A stretch of 64,000 nucleotides of DNA from an uncultured Dokdonella sp. (GCA_934526015.1 CAKSZY010000005.1:44554-108553); one strand, 5' to 3'; shown: positions 29,597 through 39,059, counted from the stretch's first letter. Notes: a model not told the origin generated them from the sequence alone. Program-made: numbers and translations.

Positions 29597-31759
29597 ATGC
29601 CGCGAATGCTGCGCCGGATCGCCGCCATCGTTCTGGCCGTCGCCGCCGTCTATTTCGTCGCCGGCAACCTGTTCCTCAACACGCCGCTCGGACCCTGGGC
29701 GATCAACCGCAAGCCCGAGCGTTTCCAGCTCGGCTGGTCGTGGGGATTCACCGCCTGGCCGGGACAGGTGCTGCTGTGGGATGTCGAGTGCCGCGGCCAT
29801 GTGCGCCACCTGAAGTGGTCGGCGCAGGCGGAGCGTGCCGACGGCCGCATCGCCTTGCTGCCGTTGTTCTCGCGCGAGTTGCGGCTGCCGTCGATCGACG
29901 CCGTCGCGGTCAGCGCCACGATCGAGCGGGTGGATGAGGAAATGCAGCCGCCGCCGGCCGGCGACGGCGGCTGGCTGCTGCGCTTCGAGCGCATCGCCAC
30001 CGACTCGCCGCGCCACCTGCGTGCCGGCGCCTTCGACATCGACCTCGGCGGCGAGGCGAGTTTCGCCTTCACCAAGCAGCTGCGCGGGGGCGCGCTGGAG
30101 ATCCTGCCGTCGAGCGCGGCCCTGAACGGCATCGAGGTGACCGTCGGCGAGCATGTGTTGCTGCGTGACGGCGTGCTCGACGGCCGCCTGGCGATCGCCC
30201 GCCATCGGCGCGAGGAAGCGGCCGGCATCGACAAGCTGCGCCTCGCCGACGGCGAACTCCGGCTCGGCGGGCGCACGCCGGGCCTGGCGGTCGATCTCGG
30301 TGCCGGCCACGACTGGCGCGGCATCATCGTCGATGACGAGAAGGGCGGCCGCCTCGATCTGCGTCTCGCGCTGGCGCGCGGCGTGCTCGAAAGCGGCGGT
30401 GCGCTCGACCTGCGCCTGCCGCTGCGCGCGACCCGCGACGGCGCCCGGCTGGAGGATGCGGCGACGTTGCGGTTCGGGGTCGGCGGGGAAGGCCTCGAGG
30501 TCGATCTCCATCTGCCGCCGCCACCCGGTGACGACGGCGCCGTGCACGGACGATTCACGGTCGCCGGCCGCAACCTGGTCGAACTCCTCGATCCGCGGAT
30601 GCTGCTGGCGAAGACCTCCGGCACGCTCGACGTCGACTGGCATTTCGCTTCGCTCGACTGGCTTACCCCGCTGCTGGTCAAGGCACCGTGGCTGCAACTC
30701 GAAGGCGCCGGCCGGGTCGATGCGGCGCTGCGTCTCGCCGAAGGCCGGCTCGCCCCCGGTTCGCGCGCCGAGGTTCCCGAAGTCGAACTGGTCGCCACCG
30801 TGGCCGAGCATCGCTTCCGCGGTCGCGCGCGTGCCGAGGCCGCGCTCGTGCAGGAAGCGGAAGGCGAACGGGCGAAGGTCACCCTGGTGCTCGCCCGCTA
30901 CGACGTCGCCGACATCGATGCCCTCGACCGGCCCCTCGTGCACGGCAGCGACCTGCGCATCGACTTCGTCGCCGCCGGCGAGCTGCACGACTTCCGCGAG
31001 TCGGCGAAGGCGCGCCTGCGCTTTGCCGATGCCAGCGTGCCGGACCTGCGTCCGCTGAATGCCTGGCTGCCCGGCGCGGCAATCGAACTGGCCAGCGGCA
31101 AGGCGCGGATCGGCAGCGACCTCGAGCTGGATGCCGATGGCCGGATCGCGCGCGGCCGCGTCACCCTCGGTGCGCGCGGCATGCGCGCCCGCTTCGGCAC
31201 CACCGCGCTGGCCGGGGATTTCGACCTCGATGCGCAGATTGGCGGCAGCGAACTGCTCGGCCGCGCCTTCCATCTCGACGGCTCGACGCTGCGCCTGCGC
31301 AACCTCCATCTGCCCGGCGACGAGGCCACCGCCGGCAAGCGCTGGTGGGCCAGCATCGCCGCCGAACGCGGTCGCATCGAGGCGGCGCGGCCGCTGCGGA
31401 TCGACGCCGATGCGCGCGTCGGCATGCAGGACGTCGGCCTGCTGCTCGCCCTGTATGCGCGTCACCGCGATTACCCGCGCTGGGCCTTGCGCCTGCTCGA
31501 TGCCGGCCAGGTCGATGCCCGCGGCAGCCTGCGCATCGACGGCCACAACCTGCTGCTCGACCGCTTCGAGGCGCGCAACGAGCGGTTCGACGTCAAGGGC
31601 CGCCTGCGCGTGGACCGGGCCCGGCCGCGCGGCAACCTGCTGCTCGGCTGGCGCGCGCTCGCCCTCGGCCTCGAACTGGAAGGCGAGCGGCGCGAGTTCC
31701 ACCTGCTGCACGCGCGCGAGTGGTTCGCCCGCCAGCCGGCGCTGATCGCGCGCCCGTGA
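29597..31759 (+). CDS. AsmA-like membrane-anchored periplasmic protein
   Basis: A 720-residue protein with one N-terminal transmembrane helix (about 5-27) followed by a long beta-rich region. It has repeated strand patterns such as LRLADGELRLGG, GTLDVDWHF, LEGAGRVDAALRLAEGRL and ALAGDFDLDAQIGGSELLGRAF, as in AsmA/YhdP-type proteins that span the periplasm and handle lipids. No catalytic motif is visible. It could be only distantly related to AsmA; family assignment is by pattern. Start ATG 29597 with GAGGACGGGG upstream. Confidence 0.65.
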   Translation: MPRMLRRIAAIVLAVAAVYFVAGNLFLNTPLGPWAINRKPERFQLGWSWGFTAWPGQVLLWDVECRGHVRHLKWSAQAERADGRIALLPLFSRELRLPSIDAVAVSATIERVDEEMQPPPAGDGGWLLRFERIATDSPRHLRAGAFDIDLGGEASFAFTKQLRGGALEILPSSAALNGIEVTVGEHVLLRDGVLDGRLAIARHRREEAAGIDKLRLADGELRLGGRTPGLAVDLGAGHDWRGIIVDDEKGGRLDLRLALARGVLESGGALDLRLPLRATRDGARLEDAATLRFGVGGEGLEVDLHLPPPPGDDGAVHGRFTVAGRNLVELLDPRMLLAKTSGTLDVDWHFASLDWLTPLLVKAPWLQLEGAGRVDAALRLAEGRLAPGSRAEVPEVELVATVAEHRFRGRARAEAALVQEAEGERAKVTLVLARYDVADIDALDRPLVHGSDLRIDFVAAGELHDFRESAKARLRFADASVPDLRPLNAWLPGAAIELASGKARIGSDLELDADGRIARGRVTLGARGMRARFGTTALAGDFDLDAQIGGSELLGRAFHLDGSTLRLRNLHLPGDEATAGKRWWASIAAERGRIEAARPLRIDADARVGMQDVGLLLALYARHRDYPRWALRLLDAGQVDARGSLRIDGHNLLLDRFEARNERFDVKGRLRVDRARPRGNLLLGWRALALGLELEGERREFHLLHAREWFARQPALIARP

Positions 31760-31838
31760 GCGGCCCGCCGCGGCGCAGGAAGGATCGCGGGGACAATCCC
31801 GATGTTGCGCCGCCGCGTGGCAAACGGTAACGAATCAT

Positions 31839-31914
31839 TAATATCCGCCCATCGAGCGAATCGACTCGTGGGGAGGGAGACCCGCCGCGGCAGCAATGTC
31901 CGGCGGGTTTTTTT
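31839..31914 (+). ncRNA. Possible small RNA ending in an intrinsic terminator
   Basis: In the gap after the AsmA-like gene an AT-rich patch with a -10-like TAATAT (31839-31844) is followed by a short hairpin (CGAG 31853-31856 with CTCG 31865-31868), a GGGGAGGGAG stretch and a strong terminator ending in seven T. The transcript would be about 65 nucleotides. No -35 is convincing and no known RNA family was recognised. It could instead be only the terminator of the upstream gene. Confidence 0.35.
31880..31914 (+). terminator. Intrinsic terminator
   Basis: ACCCGCCG (31880-31887) pairs with CGGCGGGT (31901-31908), loop 13 bases, directly followed by a run of seven T (31908-31914). It is the clearest rho-independent terminator in the window. 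The downstream gene converges from the other strand. Confidence 0.85.
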
Positions 31915-31947
31915 ATGTCCGCGGCGCGGCGCGGGTCGCCGGCGCGG

Positions 31948-32781
31948 TCAGCGCGCGCCGGGCTCGCCGAGCGCCTGTTCAAGGCGCTCGGCCAGGCGGA
32001 TCGCGGCCAGGCGCAGGCGACGTTCGGCGATCGGCCGCATGGCATCGAGATAGGCGCGGCCTAGCTTGCGCGTGCGCGGATAGAGGTCGGTATCGCGCGT
32101 GATCCGGCACGATTCCACGGCCCAGTCGAGCGGCGTGCCGCCGCCGTGCATGTCCGCACGCGGCTGGATCGCGTCGGCGTAGGCGGCCCAGCCGAGCTGC
32201 CGGCTCTGCAGGATGCCGTGGTCCCAGACCCAGTGCAGGTTGCGACCCTTGCCGGCGAGCTGCACCTGGTGGTGGTTGCCGCCGCGATCGTCGCGATAGC
32301 CCGAATGCAGCGGCTGGTGGACGTCGCCGACGAAATGCACGAGGAAGCGCAGCGCTTCGGCCCGTTCGGCCTCGGGGCGCGCGCGGTCGGCGAGCACGCC
32401 GGCGTAGCGGTCGATCGCGGCGACGATGCATCCGCCGTCGGGACATTCGCGGGCGTGGCACGAGCGATCGGTGAACTTGACGTAATGGAGTCGCGCGGTC
32501 GCCTTGCCGAGCTCGCCGCCTTCCTTGCGCACCTCGTCGGCCCAGGCCGCGACGTCGGCCAGCGAGCGCGCGCCGCTTTCGGCCAGCAGCGGCCGGATCC
32601 GCGCCTTCGTGGCCGGGGTCAGCCGCGCCTCGGCCATCGCCGCGACGATGCGATGGCCCGACGCCGACCAGGCCCGGGCCGTGCCCGCTTGCAGGCCGAG
32701 CAGGATCGCGACTGCGCAGAGCAGCGGCGCGAGCAGGGTCGCCCGCGGGCGACGGGAGGGAAGCGGGGCGATCGGGCGCAT
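31948..32781 (-). CDS. Secreted S1/P1-type nuclease
   Basis: A zinc-dependent nuclease cleaving single-stranded nucleic acids. The 277-residue precursor has a signal peptide ending in ARA, so the mature protein would begin with Trp, which in S1/P1 nucleases binds zinc with its N-terminal amine. Further ligand segments are SGHRIVAAMAE, HYVKFTD, FLVHFVGDVHQPLHSG and NLHWVWDHGIL. ATG 32781 is chosen since the frame upstream (open to 34242 through the gap gene) is non-coding. No strong ribosome-binding site is seen. Divergent from gap. Confidence 0.93.
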   Translation of the reverse strand: MRPIAPLPSRRPRATLLAPLLCAVAILLGLQAGTARAWSASGHRIVAAMAEARLTPATKARIRPLLAESGARSLADVAAWADEVRKEGGELGKATARLHYVKFTDRSCHARECPDGGCIVAAIDRYAGVLADRARPEAERAEALRFLVHFVGDVHQPLHSGYRDDRGGNHHQVQLAGKGRNLHWVWDHGILQSRQLGWAAYADAIQPRADMHGGGTPLDWAVESCRITRDTDLYPRTRKLGRAYLDAMRPIAERRLRLAAIRLAERLEQALGEPGAR

Positions 32782-32919
32782 GCGGGCGGATCCGGCGGCG
32801 GGAACCGGACAATCTAGGGACACTGCGCCGTTTCGCGCAAGACCGGCCGGTCTCCGGCGCAGCGTGCGGCGGACGGCTCGCGCACGGGAGGCGTCGAATG
32901 GCCCCATCGCAATGGTGCT

Positions 32920-32948
32920 GTGCCGGCCATCGGCAGGGCCGATACAAT
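32920..32948 (+). promoter_or_regulatory. Possible promoter of the GAPDH gene
   Basis: A good -10 TACAAT at 32943-32948, 53 bases before the start codon; the -35 position (GTGCCG at 32920-32925, 17-base spacer) is weak. Confidence 0.35.
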
Positions 32949-33000
32949 ACGCGTCCGGTTTTTCCCCCAGTTTCCCCACTTCCGCACGAGGAGCCGTTCC

Positions 33001-34014
33001 ATGGCAGTCAAGGTCGCGATCAACGGGTATGGCCGCATCGGCCGCAATGTGCTGCGCGCGCTGTACGAAGCGAAGCGCAACGGCGAGATCGAGATCGTCG
33101 CCGTCAACGACCTCGGCAATGCCGAGACGAACGCGCACCTGACCCAGTACGACACCGCCCACGGCAAGTTCCCGGGCGAGGTCGGCGTCGACGGCGGCGA
33201 CCTGATCGTCAACGGCGACCGCATCAAGGTCTGCGCCGAACGTGATCCGTCGATGCTGCCGTGGAAGGACCTCGGCGTCGACGTCGTGCTCGAATGCACC
33301 GGCCTGTTCACCAGCAAGGCCAAGGCCGGCGCGCACCTCGCCGCCGGCGCGAAGAAGGTCATCATCTCCGCGCCCGGCGACAAGGACGTCGACGGCACCT
33401 TCGTCTACGGCGTCAACCACGACCGCCTCAGCGCCAGGCACGAGGTCATCTCCAACGCCTCGTGCACGACCAACTGCCTCGCCCCGCTGGCCAAGGTGCT
33501 GCACGCGAAGATCGGCATCCAGCGCGGCCTGATGACGACGATCCACGCCTACACCAACGACCAGGTGCTGACCGACGTCTACCACTCCGACCTGCGCCGC
33601 GCGCGTTCGGCGACGATGAGCCAGATCCCGACCAAGACCGGCGCCGCCGCCGCGGTCGGCCTGGTCCTGCCGGAACTCAACGGCAAGCTCGACGGCTTCG
33701 CCATGCGCGTGCCGACGATCAACGTCTCGGTCGTCGACCTCAGCTTCGACGCCGCGCGCGCGACCAGCGCCGAGGAGATCACCGCGATCGTCAAGGAAGC
33801 CTCGGAAGGTGCGCTGAAGGGCGTGCTCGGGGTCAACACGAAGCCGCTTGTGTCGATCGACTTCAACCACAATCCGCTGTCGTCGATCTACGACGCCACG
33901 CAGACGCGCGTCATCGACGGCACCCTGGTCAAGCTGCTGGCCTGGTACGACAACGAGTGGGGTTTCTCCAACCGCATGCTCGACATGACCCTGGCCCTGG
34001 TCAACGCGAAGTAA
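33001..34014 (+). CDS. gap: Type I glyceraldehyde-3-phosphate dehydrogenase
   Basis: Converts glyceraldehyde 3-phosphate to 1,3-bisphosphoglycerate in glycolysis. The 337-residue protein starts at ATG 33001 behind CGAGGAG and begins [20 protein letters not shown]. The catalytic cysteine is Cys155 in [12 protein letters not shown] and the catalytic histidine His182 in TTIHAYT. The cofactor loop has VNDLG, matching NAD-preferring enzymes. Codon choice is strongly biased, fitting high expression. A GC-rich hairpin follows the stop. Confidence 0.98.
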   Translation: MAVKVAINGYGRIGRNVLRALYEAKRNGEIEIVAVNDLGNAETNAHLTQYDTAHGKFPGEVGVDGGDLIVNGDRIKVCAERDPSMLPWKDLGVDVVLECTGLFTSKAKAGAHLAAGAKKVIISAPGDKDVDGTFVYGVNHDRLSARHEVISNASCTTNCLAPLAKVLHAKIGIQRGLMTTIHAYTNDQVLTDVYHSDLRRARSATMSQIPTKTGAAAAVGLVLPELNGKLDGFAMRVPTINVSVVDLSFDAARATSAEEITAIVKEASEGALKGVLGVNTKPLVSIDFNHNPLSSIYDATQTRVIDGTLVKLLAWYDNEWGFSNRMLDMTLALVNAK

Positions 34015-34025
34015 GCCGTCCCTCC

Positions 34026-34053
34026 GCCCGCGGCAGCCGCTGCCGCCGCGGGC
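34026..34053 (+). terminator. GC-rich hairpin after gap
   Basis: GCCCGCGG (34026-34033) pairs with CCGCGGGC (34046-34053), with an inner CAG/CTG pair; no T-tract. Possible transcript end. Confidence 0.4.
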
Positions 34054-34184
34054 AGGACCGGTGCGCCACCCGCCGCCGGTCCGGCCCTGCGACCGGGCGT
34101 GCTGTCGCCCCTTGATCGCTCTTCCTTGTTGCGCAGTGGTTCGCCTGCGAAGATGCGGGCAACGACCGCACGGGACGGACTCCG

Positions 34185-35120
34185 ATGAAGGCTGCGACCC
34201 GCGTTCTCGCACTCCTGATGGCGGTCGCCGCGTCGCCGGCATCGGTGGGCGCGAGCGATGATTCCGCCACCGCGGCGGAACAGCGACGGTCGAACTGGGT
34301 CACCGAGGGCCTGCTCGATCCCGCCGCACCGGCCGCGCATCGGGCCGAGATCGCCAACAAGCTCGAGACCCTGGCCAACGAGGGCAACGACCCGCACGCA
34401 CTCTATGTCGCCGGCTCGCTGTATCGACTCGGCCGCGAGAACAGCCCGACGTCGCCGTTTCCGCGCAATGCCGACAAGGCCCGCGAATACCTGACCCGCG
34501 CCGCCCTGCAGGGGCAGCTTCGCGCGATGGGCAAGCTCGCCCTGTTCGAACACGACGAAGGCAACCGGTTCGAGGCCAACGTCTGGGCGCAGTTGCTCGC
34601 CTCGTACAGCGCCGAGTTTGCGCGCGACCGTGGGCAGGACAATGAGTCGAAGCCGTCCGTCGCAGCGACGAGTGTCCTCGCGCTCGTCCAGGAAGGGTTC
34701 CCGGAGAACGAAGTGCCGCGGCTCGAGGAACGGGTCGGCAGGATGATCAGGTCCCACGACAAGGCCATTCGTGCCGGCGCCGAGAGCATTCGCGAGGCCC
34801 GGCTGCGCAGTCCGTTGCGCAATGCGCGTACCCGCATCTGCAGACACCTGGAAGGCCAGTTGCAGACGAGCCGCGTCCGCCGCACGGCGTACTTCGCCGG
34901 CGGTGCCGAGTTCTACGTTTCGTTCGCCGACGATGGCAGCGCGGCGCGGGTCTGGCTGCTCGACGTCTGGCCCGACATGCGCATGGAACGTGGCTTGCGT
35001 GCCTGCGCCAGTCGCTACCGGGTCGAGGCGACGGAAGCAATCGCGGGCAAGGGTCTGGTTGCCTTGGTCCCCATCTCGCTGGGAGACCCGCGGGTGAAAC
35101 TGCGCAACGCCGAGGATTGA
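34185..35120 (+). CDS. Exported Sel1-like repeat protein of unknown function
   Basis: A 311-residue protein with a signal peptide (cleavage near VGAS). The first half has Sel1/TPR-like helices: GNDPHALYVAGSLYRLGRENS and ADKAREYLTRAALQGQLRAMGKLALFEHDEG. The second half has a beta-rich segment (FAGGAEFYVSFADDGSAARVWLLDVWPD) with a cysteine pair (ICRHL, LRACAS) that may form a disulfide. No catalytic motif. Start ATG 34185. It is flanked by gap and a converging Uma2 gene; no functional partner is evident. Confidence 0.8.
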   Translation: MKAATRVLALLMAVAASPASVGASDDSATAAEQRRSNWVTEGLLDPAAPAAHRAEIANKLETLANEGNDPHALYVAGSLYRLGRENSPTSPFPRNADKAREYLTRAALQGQLRAMGKLALFEHDEGNRFEANVWAQLLASYSAEFARDRGQDNESKPSVAATSVLALVQEGFPENEVPRLEERVGRMIRSHDKAIRAGAESIREARLRSPLRNARTRICRHLEGQLQTSRVRRTAYFAGGAEFYVSFADDGSAARVWLLDVWPDMRMERGLRACASRYRVEATEAIAGKGLVALVPISLGDPRVKLRNAED

Positions 35121-35157
35121 GCGCAAAGCGTTTCGCGTCGAACCTGCGCAACGCGCA

Positions 35158-35715
35158 TCACGCCCAGAGCACGGAAAGCTCCAGCTCGATGGCATCGAAG
35201 GGTGGCACGCGCACCACATCCTGATCGGCGTGTGTGCCGAGCAGCAGCCACTGACCCCCTTTCAGGGCATAGGCTTCCAGCGTGCGAAGAGCCGGATCGA
35301 CCAGCCACAGGTACTGCACGCCGCACCGGGCGTAGATCGGCATCTTCTCGTAGCGATCCAACCTCGCCGTGCCGGGCGAGAGGATTTCGCAAGCCCAGTC
35401 CGGGACAAGCTCGAACCACGCAGCATCGGGATACTTCGGCATGCGTTCGCGCCGCCACCCGGCCAAGTCGGGAACCAGTACGTGCCGATCGAGATGCAGT
35501 TCGGGTTCGTCGATGATCCACCACCCGCCGGGTCCGCCGGAGCCCAGATCGAACGGGCCACCGAGCTTGATGCCGATGGCGGAACTGGCACGCGCATGTT
35601 TCGAAGCCGGCCGCGGATGACTGTGCAACACGCCATGCACGATTTCGCCGATGCGGTTGGGCGGCAGGGCACAGAGGTCGTCGTACGTGGCGGGTTTGTG
35701 CGCGGGAACGGACAT
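35158..35715 (-). CDS. Uma2 family protein (PD-(D/E)xK-like)
   Basis: A 185-residue member of the Uma2/DUF820 family, predicted restriction-endonuclease-fold proteins that are abundant in cyanobacteria and found in many other bacteria. Visible motifs are TYDDLCALP near the start, a core strand ELHLDRHVLVPDLAGWRRERMP, and CEILSPGTARLDRYEKMPIYA followed by VQYLWLVDP. The biological role of the family is not known. Its 3' end converges with the Sel1-like gene. Confidence 0.9.
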   Translation of the reverse strand: MSVPAHKPATYDDLCALPPNRIGEIVHGVLHSHPRPASKHARASSAIGIKLGGPFDLGSGGPGGWWIIDEPELHLDRHVLVPDLAGWRRERMPKYPDAAWFELVPDWACEILSPGTARLDRYEKMPIYARCGVQYLWLVDPALRTLEAYALKGGQWLLLGTHADQDVVRVPPFDAIELELSVLWA

Positions 35716-35765
35716 GACGGCACTTTAGCCCCGATGTTTCATGAATTGCACGCGAGTTTCCATCG

Positions 35766-36593
35766 TCAGTGCGCCACCAGCAGCGGCAGGTCGCTGTGCT
35801 GGAACAGGTGGCGGGTGACGCCGCCGAGGACGAGTTCGGTGATCCGCGAGTGGCCCCAGGCGCCGGTGACGATGAGGTCGGCGTCGTGGGCGTGCGCGGC
35901 TTCCAGCACCGAGGGTCCGTGGGCGTCGCGTGCCGGCTGGAACGGCACGAAGCTCGCCTCGATGCCGCGGCGGGCGAGCCAGGCGCGCAGGTCGAGTCGC
36001 GGCAGGGCGCCGGGACCGAAGCCGTCGCCGCCGGCTTCCCCTTCGAGCACGACCACGCGTTCGGCCTGCGCGAGCAGCGGCAGCGCGCCGCGCACCGCGA
36101 GGGTCGCCTCGCGGCTGCCGTTCCAGGCGATGACGACATGGCGCGCGATGTTTTCCACCCGGGCCGATTCCGGCACCACCACCACCGGCGCCGACGAGGC
36201 GAACACCGTGCGCGAGACGATGCCCCAGCCGACCGGTGCGTCGGGATTCTGGATCGGCCGTTCCACCACCACCAGGTCGCTCCAGCGCGCGGCATGGCCG
36301 AGTGCGTCGACGACGTCGCCCTGCACGACCTGGAAGTCGCCGTCGACACCGAAGCGCTGCAACTCGCCCTGCCACCACGGTGCCCTCGCGCGCGCTTCCT
36401 CGAGCAGGTGACTGGCTTCGGAGGCATGCAGGGCGACCGCCTCCGGCGAGGCGAATGCCGCCGGCGACAGCGCGACCACGTGCAGTCCGAGCGCATGCGC
36501 GTCGAGGCGGCGGGCCAGACGCAGGCCGGCTTCGGCGGCACCGAGGCCGTCCTCGCAGCGCCGCAGGTGGATGAGGATGTCGGATGCGCCCAT
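35766..36593 (-). CDS. Universal stress protein with two UspA domains
   Basis: A 275-residue cytoplasmic protein with tandem UspA domains (about 1-140 and 150-275). The first ends near SAPVVVVPES; the second has VIAWNGSREATLAVRGALPLL and the nucleotide-binding loop TGAWGHSRITELVLGG, matching G-2x-G-9x-G. ATG 36593 has GCGAGGA upstream; the frame is open to 36803 without support. USPs are usually induced by starvation or stress. It is divergent from the gene at 36740. Confidence 0.93.
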   Translation of the reverse strand: MGASDILIHLRRCEDGLGAAEAGLRLARRLDAHALGLHVVALSPAAFASPEAVALHASEASHLLEEARARAPWWQGELQRFGVDGDFQVVQGDVVDALGHAARWSDLVVVERPIQNPDAPVGWGIVSRTVFASSAPVVVVPESARVENIARHVVIAWNGSREATLAVRGALPLLAQAERVVVLEGEAGGDGFGPGALPRLDLRAWLARRGIEASFVPFQPARDAHGPSVLEAAHAHDADLIVTGAWGHSRITELVLGGVTRHLFQHSDLPLLVAH

Positions 36594-36739
36594 GGCGGAT
36601 TCCTCGCAGTGAGCCGGGGTCGAGCTTACCCCGCTTTCCTCCGGCAGATGAACGGGCCTGCACTGCAGGGCCTGGCACGCATTGTCGATGCCGGAGTCTG
36701 CGGCGAGAATGACCGGCGTCATCCGTCGGAGGATTTTCC

Positions 36740-37174
36740 ATGCGCAGCTGGCTGTGCGGATCCATGATCGTCGCCGTCCTTTCCCTGCTCGCGGGGCCGG
36801 CACGGGCCGAAGTGCTCGACTGCAAGCTCAGCTTCACCATGTCGGGCTGGTCGGTGTTCTACAAGCAGGCCTCCGGCAGCGGCGTGGTCAGCTGCACGAA
36901 CGGCCAGTCGATGAAGGTGAAGATCTCGGCGAAGGGCGGTGGCCTGAGCTTCGGCAAGTCGCGCATCGACGACGGCATCGGCACCTTCAGCGACCTCTAC
37001 GCCATCGAGGATGTCATTGGCGGCTACGCCACCGCCGAGGCGCATGCCGGGGCGGTGAAGTCGGCCACCGCACGCGTCGTCACCAAGGGGCCGATCTCGC
37101 TGGCCCTGACCGGCAAGGGTCGCGGCTGGGATCTCGGCGTCGCCTTCGGCAGCTTCATCATCGAGAAGCGCTGA
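36740..37174 (+). CDS. Small exported protein, unknown function
   Basis: A 144-residue protein with a signal peptide ending near ARAEV, then a beta-rich domain with two cysteines (LDCKLSF and VVSCTNG) likely to form a disulfide. The mature part is rich in glycine and lysine (VKISAKGGGLSFGKSRID; SLALTGKGRGWDLGVAFGSFIIEKR) and has the character of a periplasmic beta-barrel-like or lipocalin-like protein. No family recognised with certainty. An AGGATTTTCC precedes ATG 36740; AGGA is a plausible ribosome-binding site. Confidence 0.75.
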   Translation: MRSWLCGSMIVAVLSLLAGPARAEVLDCKLSFTMSGWSVFYKQASGSGVVSCTNGQSMKVKISAKGGGLSFGKSRIDDGIGTFSDLYAIEDVIGGYATAEAHAGAVKSATARVVTKGPISLALTGKGRGWDLGVAFGSFIIEKR

Positions 37175-37271
37175 CCCCGCAGCGACACCCCGCCTGCTGG
37201 CTTTCGCCGCCGGGCAGGCGTATTTTCGTGCGACGCAACATCGACTGCCGATCCGTTCGCCGGAGACCGCG

Positions 37272-37916
37272 ATGACCACGCTCGTGCCGCGCTATGCCCT
37301 CGCCGAGGAGATCGCGTCGAGCCTCACCCATGGACTCGGCATCGTCCTCAGCATTGCCGGCCTCGCCACCCTCGTCGCGGTGGCCGCGCTCGGTGGCGAC
37401 GGCTGGACGCTCGCCGCCGGCATCGTCTACGGCACCACCCTGATCCTGCTGTTCACCGCCTCGACGCTTTACCACAGCATCCCGAATGCCGGTGCCAAGC
37501 CGGTCCTGCGCGTGCTCGACCACGCCGCGATCTTCCTGCTGATCGCCGGCACCTACACGCCATTCGCCCTCGTCACCCTGCGCGGACCGTGGGGTTACAC
37601 CCTGTTCGCGGTGGTGTGGACGCTGGCGGTGATCGGCATCGCCCTCGAGCTCCGGCGCGTGCGCAACCGCCTCGTCATGGTCGCGCTCTACCTCGGCATG
37701 GGCTGGGTCGGCATCATCGCCATCGGGCCGCTGCTGGAGAGGCTGTCGAGCGGCGGCCTGTGGCTGCTGTTCGGCGGCGGCGTCTGCTACACCCTCGGCG
37801 TGCCGTTCTACCTGTGGCGGCGCCTGCCGTACAACCATGCGCTCTGGCACGTGTTCGTGCTGGCCGGCAGCGTGCTGCAGTTCCTCGCCGTGCTGCTGCA
37901 CGTGATGCCGGACTGA
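37272..37916 (+). CDS. trhA: Hemolysin III family membrane protein (TrhA/YqfA-like)
   Basis: A 214-residue, seven-helix membrane protein of the HlyIII/PAQR family. Conserved histidine segments are SLTHGLG (N-terminal), LYHSIP before helix 3 and YNHALWHVFVLAGS in the last helix; AIFLLIAGTYTPF is a family signature. In E. coli TrhA (YqfA) affects membrane energetics; haemolytic activity is not a general property. It ends four bases before the converging DUF456 gene. Confidence 0.93.
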   Translation: MTTLVPRYALAEEIASSLTHGLGIVLSIAGLATLVAVAALGGDGWTLAAGIVYGTTLILLFTASTLYHSIPNAGAKPVLRVLDHAAIFLLIAGTYTPFALVTLRGPWGYTLFAVVWTLAVIGIALELRRVRNRLVMVALYLGMGWVGIIAIGPLLERLSSGGLWLLFGGGVCYTLGVPFYLWRRLPYNHALWHVFVLAGSVLQFLAVLLHVMPD

Positions 37917-37920
37917 AGAT

Positions 37921-38406
37921 TCAGAACACCAGCGCCACGACGAACACGCCGAGCATGGTGAAGCACAGGGCGATCTTGGCGACCGTGCCGAACAGGAAGC
38001 CGAGCCAGGCGCCGACGCCGACCACGGTCGAGCGGTGAAGGGTGCTGCCGGCGATCAGTTCACCGAGCACGGCGCCGACGAACGGGCCGAGCAGCAGGCC
38101 GAAGAGGCCGAGGAACATGCCGACGATCGTGCCGAGCGCGGCGCCGAACAGGGCCCAGCCGCTGGCGCCGACGCGTTTGGCTCCGAGTACCCCGGCGATG
38201 AAGTCGACGATCACCGCGATCACGGTCAGCACGCCGAGCAGCACCAGGGTCGGCCAGCCGATCTCGGCGAAACCGCCGGTCCAGGCCGCCAGCAGCATGC
38301 CGGCGAACACCAGCGGCACGCCGGGCAGGGCCGGCACGATCGTGCCGGCGATGCCGATCAGGATCAGCAGGGCGGAGAGGATGTAGAGCAGGATGGTGGC
38401 GGTCAT
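37921..38406 (-). CDS. DUF456 membrane protein
   Basis: A 161-residue integral membrane protein with about four helices. The segments GIAGTIVPALPGVPLVFAGMLLAAW, the central GAKRVGASGWALFGAALGTIVGMFLGLFG and GPFVGAVLGELIAG are typical of DUF456. The glycine-rich hairpins suggest glycine-zipper-like packing. Function unknown. Its stop almost abuts that of trhA. Confidence 0.93.
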   Translation of the reverse strand: MTATILLYILSALLILIGIAGTIVPALPGVPLVFAGMLLAAWTGGFAEIGWPTLVLLGVLTVIAVIVDFIAGVLGAKRVGASGWALFGAALGTIVGMFLGLFGLLLGPFVGAVLGELIAGSTLHRSTVVGVGAWLGFLFGTVAKIALCFTMLGVFVVALVF

Positions 38407-38552
38407 GCGGCTTGCCGGTCGAAGGCCGGTGCGCAGTCTATCGGCTGGCCGCGCCGGCTGTCCGGGGGCCGGCCCGTGAGGAATCGTGCCGTGGCGCGAA
38501 TCATGTCGGGGAACGGCGCAAACGCGCCCCGGCAGGCAGCGGATCCGGCACG

Positions 38553-39059
38553 ATGGAACAGGTCATCGACATGATCGACAGGCAAGGCGACACCTTCGCG
38601 GAGCGCTTCGAGGAACACCGCGCGATCGTGTTCAAGGTCGCCCATGCCTGGTCCCGCGACGCCCACGACCGCGCCGACCTCGCCCAGGAAATCGCCGCCC
38701 AGCTCTGGCGCGCATGGCCGCGCTACGACCCGCAGCGTCGCTTCAGCACCTGGATGTACCGGATCGCGCTGAACGTCGCCATCAGCCATGCCCGCGCCGG
38801 TGCGCGGCACGCCGAAGTGCCCTTCGACGAGGAGCTGCACGAAGTCGCCGACGAGCATGCCAGCGACCATGAAGCCGCCGAGCACGTGCGCCTGCTGGAA
38901 GCCTTCATCGCCCGCCAGCCGGCGCTCGAGCGCGCCCTGTTGCTGCTCTATCTCGACGAGCGCAGCCAACGCGAGATCGGCGAGATCCTCGGGCTCAGCG
39001 AGACCAACGTCTCGACCCGGATCGGCCGCCTCAAGCAGCGCCTGCGCGACGAACTCTGA
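38553..39059 (+). CDS. Sigma-70 family RNA polymerase sigma factor (ECF-like)
   Basis: A 168-residue sigma factor with region 2 (about 20-85: VFKVAHAWSRDAHDRADLAQEIAAQLW, RRFSTWMYRIALNVAISHAR) and region 4 (about 115-165: LLYLDERSQREIGEILGLSETNVSTRIGRLKQRLRDEL). ATG 38553 is chosen because the family begins close to it; the frame opens at 38412. No anti-sigma factor with a zinc-binding HxxxCxxC is next to it; instead a four-helix membrane protein follows after 24 bases and may serve that role. Confidence 0.93.
   Translation: MEQVIDMIDRQGDTFAERFEEHRAIVFKVAHAWSRDAHDRADLAQEIAAQLWRAWPRYDPQRRFSTWMYRIALNVAISHARAGARHAEVPFDEELHEVADEHASDHEAAEHVRLLEAFIARQPALERALLLLYLDERSQREIGEILGLSETNVSTRIGRLKQRLRDEL

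Noticed and set aside
31948..34242. A 764-codon frame joining S1/P1 nuclease with sequence antisense to gap
   Set aside because: Only the last 277 codons form a real protein with a signal peptide; the rest is opposite the gap coding region.
37158..37901. A 247-codon frame opposite the hemolysin III gene
   Set aside because: Antisense of a membrane protein gene; rich in histidine, glutamine and arginine with no family features.
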